Shown here: positions 23,969 through 33,396 of the stretch, one piece after another | Layout: the number at the start of each line of letters is the position of its first letter | How positions within the stretch are numbered: the first letter of the stretch is position 1 | Source: Pseudofabraea citricarpa | Lineage: Eukaryota > Ascomycota > Leotiomycetes > Helotiales > Dermateaceae | Length of the DNA: 64,000 nucleotides | Direction of reading: 5' to 3' | Assembly (NCBI GenBank): GCA_029641185.1 | Contig: JAPWGK010000018.1 | Location: 124,001 to 188,000, forward strand | Translations under genes and position numbers: made by a program | The notes under the pieces: model-generated | Databases searched by the model: none | Seen by the model: only the letters and a program-made list of their open reading frames with translations | What the model was told of the DNA's origin: nothing

Positions 23969-26462
23969 ATGAGTGGTGAGCCAACCCCACACTGATGGCC
24001 TGGAGAACTTGCTAATGCCCATTGTGCGCAGTCGTCGGTGTAGACTTTGGAACCCTCAACACCGTCATTGCGGTTGCGAGAAACCGTGGTGTCGACGTGG
24101 TATGTACTGCTCGCTCTCCGCCCTGTTGACACAATACTGACCATGCCCAGATCACAAATGAAGTCTCCAATCGCGCAACTCCGTAAGTATACAAGCCCTC
24201 TGCCAGCAGACCCAATCTCTAACGCACGTCGTAGTTCTTTAGTTGGCTTCGGGCCCAAGTCTCGTTATCTCGGAGAGCCTGCGAAGACACAAGAGATCTC
24301 CAATCTCAAAAACACCGTCGGAAACCTCAAGCGATTAGCGGGACGGTCCCTGAACGATCCAGATGTCAAGCTCGAGCAGGAGTTCGTCTCAGCTCCTCTG
24401 GTAGAGATCAATGGCCAGGTGGGCGCTGAGGTCACATATTTAGGAAAGAAGGAGAAATACACAGCCACCCAGCTCATCTCTATGTATTTGAGTAAGGTCA
24501 AGGCCACGGCGTCTGCAGAGTTGAAGCTGCCAGTTTCAGACCTGGTCATGAGTGTTCCAGCCTGGTTCACAGATATCCAGAGAAGAAGTCTAATGGATGC
24601 CGCTGAAATCGCTGGTTTAAAACTCCTCCGCCTCATGAACGACACCACTGCATCCGCTCTGGGATATGGTATCACTAAGCTCGATCTCCCGACTGGTGAC
24701 GAGAAGCCCCGGAGAGTTGCATTTGTTGACATCGGTCACAGCAACTACACCTGTTCTATCGTGGAGTTCCGAAAGGGCGAGTTGACCGTCAAGTCTACTG
24801 CCTATGACCGTCATTTCGGTGGACGTGATTTCGACAAGGCTTTAGTGGATCACTTCGCTACGGAATTCAAGGAGAAGTACAAGATCGATATCAAGAGCAA
24901 TGGCAAGGCCATGGTCCGTGTGCAAGCAGCCGCCGAGAAGATGAAGAAGATTCTTTCTGCCAACTTACAAGCCCCTCTCAACATCGAGTCTCTAATGAAC
25001 GATGTTGATGTTTCAGCTATGATGAAGCGAGAGGAACTCGAGGCTCTTGTTGAGCCTTTGCTCAAGCGCGCACACATTCCTTTGGAGCAGGCATTGGCTG
25101 AGGCCAAGCTTAAGATTGAGGATATTGATATTGTCGAGCTTGTTGGTGGATGCACTCGTGTACCAGCACTCAAGGAGACCATCCAGAAGTTCTTCGGCAA
25201 GCCCCTCTCCTTTACCTTGAACCAAGACGAAGCTGTTGCCCGCGGTTGTGCTTTCAGCTGTGCCATCCTCTCTCCAGTCTTCCGTGTCCGCGACTTCGTC
25301 ATCCACGATATCGTCAACTACCCCATTGAGTTTACCTGGGAGAAATCTCCTGACATTCCAGATGAGGATACCAGCCTCACCGTTTTCAACAAGGGTAATG
25401 TTATGCCATCAACTAAGATTTTGACCTTCTACCGCAAGAATCCTTTCGATCTCGAGGCGAAATACGCTAAACCAGAGCTACTTCCTGGTAAGGTAAATCC
25501 ATGGATCGGTCGATTCTCAGTCAAGGGTGTAAAGTCGGACGAGAAAGATGACTTCATGATTTGCAAGCTGAAGGCTCGTCTGAACTTGCACGGTATCTTG
25601 AACGTTGAGCAGGGATACTATGTTGAGGATGTGGAGGTCGAAGAGCCCATTCCCGAGGAGAAGGAAGGAGACAAGAAAGAGAACGAGAAGAAAGACCCAG
25701 ATGTGAGCATCCTTAACTTTTCTCCACCCCTAACATCGTTTTACGCTTCAAGCGGAGACGAGCCAGAGGCAAAGCGCCCTCGTTTAGGAGGAACCTCACT
25801 AACGCCTCCTCTCAAGGCCATGGACACCGAATCTACACCGAAAACCAGAAAGATCAAAAAGCAGGTTAGAAAGGGTGAGCTACCAATCTCGGCTGGTACT
25901 GCGTCAATGGACTCGGATGCAAAGACCACCGCAGCCGAACAAGAGGCTTCCATGATCATGGAGGATAAGCTTGTTGCCGATACCGAGGAAAAGAAGAATG
26001 AACTCGAGACATACATCTACGAGATGCGAAATAAAATCGATGACCAATACGCCGAGTTTGCTAGTGATAGTGAGAAGGAGAAGCTCAAGGCTAAACTTGA
26101 GGCAAGCGAGGTAAGTCTTCGTCGTCCACGTTATATCAAGTTAAGACGAGTGTACTAATGAGGAGTAATAGGACTGGCTCTACGATGAGGGTGAAGACGC
26201 TACCAAGGCTGTCTATATTGCCAAGATGGACGAGATCCGTGCAGTCGCTGGACCTATCGTGCAACGTTACTTCGACAAAGTTGAAGAGGAGAGAGCGGCC
26301 GCTCAGGCAGTAGCTGATGCTGAGGCAGCCAAGAAGCGGGAGATGGCCGAGGCAGCCAAGAAGGCAGCAATGGCCCAAGAAGCTGTAAGCAAGGACGAAG
26401 ACATGACTGATGCAGAGGCAACAAAACCTGATGAGATTGTTGAGCCTGAGGAGAAGAAGTAA
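23969..26462 (+). CDS. Hsp110-family chaperone (Hsp88/Sse1), Hsp70 nucleotide-exchange factor
   Basis: Cytosolic Hsp70-like protein that exchanges nucleotide on Hsp70 and holds unfolded clients. Exons: 23969-23975, 24032-24099, 24151-24182, 24235-25702, 25817-26110, 26172-26462 (719 aa). The first coding exon is only 7 nt (ATGAGTG); joining yields MSVVGVDFGTLNTVIAVARN, the actin-like ATPase phosphate-1 loop. The NBD runs to about residue 385 and contains the adenosine-site LVGGCTRVPALKE. A beta domain and the extended helical domain follow, with the Ala/Glu/Lys-rich C-terminus typical of Sse1. I treat 25703-25816 as an intron (donor GTGAGC, branch CACTAAC, acceptor TCAAG), since removal joins KKDPD to AMDTES as in other fungi; but it is 114 nt, in frame and stop-free, so a 757-residue retained form is possible. 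Confidence 0.93.
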
Positions 26463-26860
26463 ATTCGAGTCTGGGAGGGCTAGTTCTACCAAGGGGGAGC
26501 AAAAAAGAGTAATGATCTGATGAAATTGGGGTGCCGGAGAGTTTTCTTTTCCTTTACTGCCAGGGTTGAGAAAGGCAAGACATGGTATGGAACGGATGCG
26601 AGTATTAGAGAAGAGGCATACTTCTGGCTTGCTGACACGTACGGTGCGTTTCTACTTGCGTTCATAGATGGCGATGCAATCAAATAGAGTACGAGTAAAA
26701 TCTTCCTAATTGCGCGAGAATGACCCCTGTGAAATACTCTTCCTCTCCTGCCCAAAGCTGCTTCTTCGTCTCATTGGTAAAAGGATCAAAGCAGTAGAAC
26801 TGCTATTAGGCTTCTGGAAATTCAATATTGTGACTTGAAAATGCAAAGCTATCTAGATAT
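26463..26860. other. Intergenic, convergent 3' ends
   Basis: Nearly 400 bp between converging Hsp110 and SRP68 genes. Nothing recognisable beyond 3' flanks. Confidence 0.6.
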
Positions 26861-28904
26861 CTATCTACCAAATCCAAACCAACCTTTCTTCTGCTGTCCA
26901 CTGGCAGTGTCGGCTCCCTTCTTACCAGCCTCATCCTCTTGCCCGCCAGTTACGGGGCGCGTTTGCTCGGCCTGACGGCCAGGATACTCGATATAGTTCC
27001 ATGCAGCATCGAAGAACAAAGGCTTCACCGGAACAGGCTCCAGAGAGGGTGGGTAATTGACTATTCTCTGCAAATCAGCGCCGGACTTGGGATACAGATT
27101 TAGGTTATCGATCAAGAACGGTTTATGTTCTGTGCTAGCTTTCGTAGCAGCTGTTAGGTTGGCCAATTCTACAAGAGCACGGTGGTGCTGTAGCTCTGAG
27201 AGCAGTAGCGTGTGCAGGTACTGTGACGATGCAGGTGTGATGGTTATATTGGGCGGTGTGGTGTTGTCAGTTTCCATTTGTGAGGAGAGGTGATCTTGTG
27301 CTTCGGCCGAGAGTCGCACAGCACGGGCGAGAAGTGCTAGGGCCTTTTGAGGGGCCGACAGCATGGCGTGTGAGCGGGCTATTGTTAGGCATCTAATTAA
27401 ACTGCTTAGTTACTCGTTTCAAAGATTAATAATTCCCAAAGACTTACTTCAATGCTTGGAAATAGCCGTATTTCGCATCCAGCTCTTCAAGAAAATCCGA
27501 GTCGGCTGCTACTCCCGGAAGCTCTTTGATCGAATCTAGACTTTGCAGAATCCCATCGTATAGTACGACTTTCTCTCGTAGGTGAGCGAGCTTTCTACCA
27601 GTACCTTCTTCCTTAATCGTTGCCTCCTGGTCATTTTTCCTCTTCTTAGTCGCCAGAGTGGTGTTGTTTACAATGGCACCGTCTCTTTCGCCTGCCAATA
27701 CTCGATTTCTTCCAATTCGCCAACTCACCATGTCATAACTCACTGCTGTCCGTGTAATCTGGAGGCTCTGCATCCGTTTATCGCCTTGACCAACTCCTTC
27801 CCCTGCTAACTCATCAATTGCATGTTTTGTGGCGTCTACAACATCCTGACTGGCAATGAGAATATCGTCATAAGCTGAGGCTTTATCTTTAGGCTGTTGG
27901 AGGGAACCTGAAGAAAGAGTTTCAGAGAGCTTGGTTGATGCAGTACTAACTGCGGATAATGCTGTTGCGATGGCAGCATCCTCCAAGTTCACCTGCCGAG
28001 ATCGCCATGTAATTGTCTTTGGTAGGGCACCAGACTCTGTTGATTCCTCCTTATTCTTGGTGATTTGGTCCCTTAACACGTCTGCATCCAATTTCTCAAC
28101 CTGTGCAACCAACTCGGCATCTGAGCGTGGGAAGTACTTCCGCGCAATGACTGGCACAGCAATTGTTCGAGGCAGTCGCATCTGGTAGGCGCCATAACGG
28201 ATGCTAGGGTCAACCGTCGCTGACAGCAAGTCCTTGAACGTGTCACTTTTTGTAGCTGTGGCTAAAGCGCTGTATAAAATTCTGGCTTCCGAGTAGCTCT
28301 TCACACACGCCTCCCAGCTCTGTTTTTCAAACTCTACTGCTCCAGTAAGGGAGGCGGCATAAGCACGCACTTCGAGGACGTCGATGTCATTCGCACCGGT
28401 CGTTCCTTGGTCGCTTAACAGTCGGAAGAGCTCATCCGCATAAATGGTAGATTTGTGTAAACGGGAAATAATATGTGATCGAGCCGAGCCAGTAATGCCT
28501 TTTGTCTCCGCAGAATGGATAGACTTCATTGCCATCGCATTGGCCCATGCCCGTTCAGAGGTGAGTAGAAGCAGATGCACAAACCTTGCAATCGATTAGA
28601 CATAGTTCTCCCTGCGTGCTGGATCCGTGACTTACTCGCGATTGCTGCCAATATCTGCTGCCGTCACAGGAGGTTTGGAGGTATACTTTGCGCGGGGTTT
28701 GGTTGCGATTGCCAGTTTCTTACGAAGGTTGTGAATGCGGTTGGAGAGCTGGGTCCGGTATGTGCTGTAGTCGCCATACAAGAGGGCATTGTCCCTTCCG
28801 GTGACAAGGAACTTGGTGACCTCCATCTCGTGCGGGCGTGCTCGTTGTGTGATGGAGTTGTTCAAGAGGTCATCCGGACTTCTTGTCGCTTGTCCAAAAG
28901 TCAT
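26861..28904 (-). CDS. Signal recognition particle subunit SRP68
   Basis: Component of the cytosolic SRP; with SRP72 it forms the large heterodimer bound to SRP RNA in co-translational targeting to the ER. Exons 28904-28636, 28584-27448 and 27392-26861 give 645 aa. Intron 28585-28635 (51 nt) joins GSNRE to FVHLLLLT; intron 27393-27447 (55 nt) joins FQALK to CLTIARSH. The N-terminal RNA-binding part shows LLYGDYSTYRTQLSNRIHNL, a pattern strongly conserved in SRP68 (residues about 40-60). The rest is helical, with the SRP72-binding end in the last exon and a Gly/Phe tail (KKGWFGFGR). An ATG at 28904 in context CACCATGA is taken as the start; an internal Met (MEVTKF, 26 residues in) is an alternative closer to homologues. 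Confidence 0.93.
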
Positions 28905-29290
28905 GGTGGGGTCGGGGTCTCGCGTGGACCAGGCCCCTGTCGTGTCTATGTGCGCTAAGGAATTATGAACTAGCTAAGGCCGACATCATGAGCCTGACAT
29001 TATTTTTCGGATTTCTACATCGTACAAGCGCATCCTCGCCTCGTACGAGCCATCGACTATCACATCCTCATTTTCTGCTTCTGCTGTCGTTTGTCGGCAT
29101 GCGCCTTGCCTATCAATAACCATTTGAGCCATTTGCAAGTTATGCTGCTAGGTGAGTCGAGAACCATAGCTGGATGGTTGGTATGGTGTAGCTAATTTCT
29201 AAGCTCTGGTTTATCAGTCAGTCCAGTATAGCAGCCTTCACCATCCTACGCATCACGAAACTGCAATTCACTTCTCGACTCTGGCGGGGC
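28905..29290. other. Divergent promoter, SRP68 and PPR gene
   Basis: A 386-bp bidirectional promoter. No obvious TATA box or motif cluster stands out. Confidence 0.6.
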
Positions 29291-32200
29291 ATGCTTGAGC
29301 GAACGGCAGGATGTCTAGAATCAGGCAGTCTGCGACGCCTCTTACCGGCCTCCCAAAAGTCCTTGAAGAGTCGGCGCAGTCTACATTCCGGGTTCTGGAA
29401 TCATGGGGGAGGTGACATCGAGCTGTCACCTCTCTGGGAGACCCTAATGCGTGGCGCGGCAGCTGCTGCTCCGCCCAGTGAGACGCAGCAGCATAATGAT
29501 GGTTCTGGGCAAACTGGACTGCTCCTGGAGTTCTTGTACCCTGCTGGCACGATCAACCTGATACGACAGTACGCAAACTTAGGGGCTGATAGACTAGACG
29601 GGCGACGACCAAGAGCTCTCATCGGGAAACTTGGTCATCGTCAATATACCTCGTCAGCCAAGGATACAGATGGGCCTGTCATGCATCAATTGGTAGACAC
29701 GAATGCCTCCCCGGGTTCTAACAATGGCACCAATTCATCTGGAACTGAAGACTGGTTGAGTTGGTTCAAGAATGCACAAGAACCTTCAGCCGAGGAAGCA
29801 TGGCGACGCTACGCAGCCCTCCGTATTCCGGAGCGAACACTAGATGTACAATCTCATCTGATGAGATTGCTTTCTTCTTCAACTCGAATCTTGGACGCAG
29901 AGAGAACAATTGAAACATTCGAAAGCCTTTCCTTAGATTGTCGGAACGCAATCCTTCAGGGATCTGCTATTCAAGCATATCTACGACTGCGAAATCACCC
30001 AAGAGCAATTCAGCTACAAAAGGATGCTCTTTCTAGATTCAGCCATTCAAGCGACTTTGCGGAACTATCAGTGGCCTTTTCGAAATTATTGACATATTTA
30101 TTACAACACTCTTTATGGCTTCAGGCCGTTGAATTGTGGAAGGATTCTAGAGAGAAGAAGCTTGACTATAAGATATGGTTTCATGCAACAGAGCTATCAA
30201 CATTTCCTCAGCTGGCTGCTGGTCTAGTCCGTCACGTTGATAAATTACTCCGCCTTGATGAAAATTCTCATACCTCGAAAACTACCAATCAAACGGTCAG
30301 CATTGGAGATCAGCAAGTAACTGCACCGAATTCGGAGGGCGTCTCATCTTCGACTGATCTACAAGAATCTCCTCAAACTTCTGAACCTACCGAGTCTCTT
30401 GCATCTTCCTTTGTTCAAATGGAACCTGTAGAGGCCGTTAAATTGGCAGACCAAAACATCGAAGTATTCAAGGAGTTTGCTGGACAAGCAATGAGGAAGG
30501 CAATTATTGGTGATTATGAATTCGACCACAAAGTTTTTTCCATGCTTATCTCATACATCTTTCGTTGGAACCTCGGTTCTCCAGACTTTTATGACGACCT
30601 CATCCAACATCTTTGCAACAAAAATCAAAATGTGGCTGCAATTAATATTTACCGAACACTTCGAGCTCTAGATGATGCAAAAATATCCCGGCCTGTACTT
30701 GATGCTATGTTGGTCATCTTCTGTGGCTACCATAGTGTTCAAGGGATGCAACAAGTCTTGGATGATTGGTTCCGATGGTATGAAGGACCAAGTGAGCAGG
30801 CTTACAGGATGTGCCTGGCTGAGTTCGCACGGCGAGGGGATGCATCTACTGTGCATGCCCTCTTTGAACAGTACACGGCCAAATATGACAAGTTTCCACG
30901 AACAGCCGATCACTTTGTACCTCTTTTACACGTACACGCAGTGAGGGGGGAGTTGGAGAAAGCCCAGGAGATCTTTGATCAAATCCAAAGTAAACATGGG
31001 TTTCAACAAACAACCATATGTCACAATATCCTCATGAACGCGTATGCCAAAGTTAAAGACATGGAAGGGGCTTTCGACTGCTTTGAACAAATCATGTCCT
31101 CTAATCATATTGTCCCCGATTCGTATACTTTCGGCACAATGATGGGTATTTGTGCCTCCCGTGGAGATCGTGAGGCTGTTCAAGATTTATTTCGGCAGGC
31201 GAAGAAAGAAAATATCCCGCAAACTACAGCTATGGTGAACTGCTTGGTTCTTTCCTATATCTACGACGAGGAAGTTGAGGCAGCAGAGAAGATATGTGAT
31301 AAGGCGCTTCGCATGAAGCTAGAAGGAACTAATATCCGAATGTGGAATTATCTTCTCGTCGCATATGCCATGCGCCGGGACATTGCTAATGTCAACCGAG
31401 TCGTTCAGAAAATGACTACTTTGAAGTTGGATTTTGATGAGCACACCTATGCTGCACTCATGCAGTCTCTCGTCATGATTCGTGAGCCAGATAGGGCATG
31501 GATCATCTTGAAGGAAGTAATGCCATCAGCTGGCATTCGTCCCACTCCCTTTCACTACGCGGTCGTGATGGGTGGCTTCCTCGCCACTCGTGATCATTGG
31601 ATGGTCTTCCATGTATACAGTGTCATGACCAAGGCAAAACGTGAAGATCCGGCCAGCACGCGATTATTGCTCCTCAAGAATACCTCGTCGATGGAGGGGC
31701 AGAGTCGAGATTTCAAAAATAATGCTGAAGCATACTCCAAAGCGAAAGAACTATTTCGTAACACTATGAAATTATTGGAACCACAAGATTGGGCGGGTCA
31801 AGGAGAAAAGGGAATAGGTCGCATGCCGTTGGATATTGCGTACCCAGCAGCATTCTATGGGTACATGATGTTCGTGCTTGCTAAAGCCAAAGAAGTCACT
31901 ACTGTCCGTCAAATGTTCGACGAATTTACAGCTTTTCTTCCCGGAGAACGTCGCAAAGATCGGCCTATCCTAATATGGTCAGCCTTAATGGTCGCACAGC
32001 TGCATGAGCAGGACTATGAGGGTGTAGAACAATCGTGGGGGGCGGCTTTAGCTACAGCTGAAGTGCAAGGCTCTCCATCGTCTCCTCCTGGGCCGAGTCC
32101 CCAGATTAATAATATTCTATACTCTCATCAGCTTGATCTCTCCCGCGCTTTGCACATCTACCTGAAATCTTTGGGCCAACAGCGGAGAATCAACGAGGTA

Positions 32201-32620
32201 GTCCTGACAGTGAACCGACTCCAAGAACGAGGCTTTGCCCTGGACAACAAAAACTGGAACCACTACATCCAGGTACTAGCTCGTGGTTACCGCTATAAGC
32301 TTGCCTTTAGAGAATGTGAGGCTCGTCTGATGCCAAATTGGACAGGTTGGAACCGTCTCCGTTGGCGCGAGTCAAAACGGAACCGGCTGCCAATTGAGGT
32401 TCGAAGGGATCGAAAACAGCCCCGACATCTTTATCCGCAGTATCGCACGCTACTCTATCTCGCAAGGGCATTCATGGAGCTGCAAAGCGCAGTGGCAGGG
32501 TCGGCCGTCCATGAGTTGTTAATTACAGAAATCGAGCGAGAATTCCCTAAAGTTGTATATGCTATCAAGACGATGCAGAGGACGGATGAGCCAGTCGAAC
32601 GAGAAGTACTTCGACGATAG
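29291..32620 (+). CDS. Mitochondrial pentatricopeptide-repeat protein, CYA-5/PET309-like
   Basis: A single exon of 1109 codons. The N-terminus MLERTAGCLESGSLRRLLP followed by RRSLHSGFW is basic and Ser-rich, fitting a mitochondrial presequence. PPR-type helical pairs are clearest from about residue 440 to 760, for example CHNILMNAYAKVKDMEGAF and TFGTMMGICASRGDREAVQD, with more degenerate units on either side. The whole looks like the fungal Cya5/Pet309 family, which stabilises and activates translation of mitochondrial COX1 mRNA. PPR assignment is secure; the CYA-5 identity rests on length and on the N-terminal signature as I remember it. Its divergent partner is SRP68, which gives no functional clue. 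Confidence 0.85.
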   Translation: MLERTAGCLESGSLRRLLPASQKSLKSRRSLHSGFWNHGGGDIELSPLWETLMRGAAAAAPPSETQQHNDGSGQTGLLLEFLYPAGTINLIRQYANLGADRLDGRRPRALIGKLGHRQYTSSAKDTDGPVMHQLVDTNASPGSNNGTNSSGTEDWLSWFKNAQEPSAEEAWRRYAALRIPERTLDVQSHLMRLLSSSTRILDAERTIETFESLSLDCRNAILQGSAIQAYLRLRNHPRAIQLQKDALSRFSHSSDFAELSVAFSKLLTYLLQHSLWLQAVELWKDSREKKLDYKIWFHATELSTFPQLAAGLVRHVDKLLRLDENSHTSKTTNQTVSIGDQQVTAPNSEGVSSSTDLQESPQTSEPTESLASSFVQMEPVEAVKLADQNIEVFKEFAGQAMRKAIIGDYEFDHKVFSMLISYIFRWNLGSPDFYDDLIQHLCNKNQNVAAINIYRTLRALDDAKISRPVLDAMLVIFCGYHSVQGMQQVLDDWFRWYEGPSEQAYRMCLAEFARRGDASTVHALFEQYTAKYDKFPRTADHFVPLLHVHAVRGELEKAQEIFDQIQSKHGFQQTTICHNILMNAYAKVKDMEGAFDCFEQIMSSNHIVPDSYTFGTMMGICASRGDREAVQDLFRQAKKENIPQTTAMVNCLVLSYIYDEEVEAAEKICDKALRMKLEGTNIRMWNYLLVAYAMRRDIANVNRVVQKMTTLKLDFDEHTYAALMQSLVMIREPDRAWIILKEVMPSAGIRPTPFHYAVVMGGFLATRDHWMVFHVYSVMTKAKREDPASTRLLLLKNTSSMEGQSRDFKNNAEAYSKAKELFRNTMKLLEPQDWAGQGEKGIGRMPLDIAYPAAFYGYMMFVLAKAKEVTTVRQMFDEFTAFLPGERRKDRPILIWSALMVAQLHEQDYEGVEQSWGAALATAEVQGSPSSPPGPSPQINNILYSHQLDLSRALHIYLKSLGQQRRINEVVLTVNRLQERGFALDNKNWNHYIQVLARGYRYKLAFRECEARLMPNWTGWNRLRWRESKRNRLPIEVRRDRKQPRHLYPQYRTLLYLARAFMELQSAVAGSAVHELLITEIEREFPKVVYAIKTMQRTDEPVEREVLRR

Positions 32621-32861
32621 GGGGGAACGGGCGGAGGATGTGTAATATCATGTGGTGTATGTAGGAAACTGTTTGAGAGAACTGTATTATCCTTGTATTT
32701 TTAATGTCAGCATAGAATATAGACATAGACACGCTTTCCACTAGCAGCTGTTCTTGTCGACCGGTCTCTCTTGGGTGCCGCCATGGCTGACGTTTGTGGG
32801 ATTTCAAGTCGTTTGCGGCATATGTTGGTTAGCCGTGGCCGTGGCCATGGGACAGCATGGC

Positions 32862-32868
32862 TATATAA
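32862..32868 (+). promoter_or_regulatory. TATA box (TATATAA)
   Basis: A clear TATATAA about 535 bp upstream of the Atos-like ATG. If used, transcription would start near 32890-32930 and leave a leader of nearly 500 nt. Confidence 0.5.
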
Positions 32869-32934
32869 ACTCGGCCATTCCGTAGACCTGCTTCTGGAGT
32901 CTCAGAATAACGGTCGGTCGCTCGCTCAAGAAAC

Positions 32935-33225
32935 ATGATCAAATCCATCATGGGCCGTGACCGTGGCCGTGGCGCGTGCGATAAGCCTCAGCAGCGTGGC
33001 GATAACAGCGACGATAGTGAAATGACGACGACCAGCCCAAGTGCGAAGTCCAACTCCAACTCCAGCATCTCCTGCTCATCGCGTCGCAGCATCTTCCAAG
33101 CATCTTCTCCAAAACAACAACACAACACAACAACACTCCCCTCTCCGACTTGTGCTCGTAGACACTACACTCCTACCTCCACCTGTCCATCCCTGCATGA
33201 AGCGAGAACGAGAACCCTGGATTGA
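32935..33225 (+). other. Upstream ORF of 96 codons in the leader
   Basis: Starts at the first ATG after the presumed transcription start and ends 171 nt before the main CDS. The product is low-complexity, Ser- and Arg-rich. Two very short uORFs follow (33229 and 33354). Whether it is translated, or removed by a leader intron, cannot be told. Confidence 0.3.
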
Positions 33226-33396
33226 GTCATGTTGATTTTATGAAAGAGCATAAAGCCCCGGCAAGCCCCGCTGTTAAGACAACGACGACACTCGCTCGTC
33301 CTTTTCACTCTCGTTCACCGCCATCAGCGACGCTGCCGTACTTACCATTTACGATGTCCATATGACCAAACAGGGGGAGCACAACGACGCTCCAAC

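Larger units (their letters stand above)
32621..33396. other. Promoter and long leader of the Atos-like gene
   Basis: Holds a TATA box (32862-32868) and at least three upstream ATGs before the CDS at 33397. Repeats of CCGTGGCC occur around 32832-32848 and 32948-32975. Confidence 0.55.
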
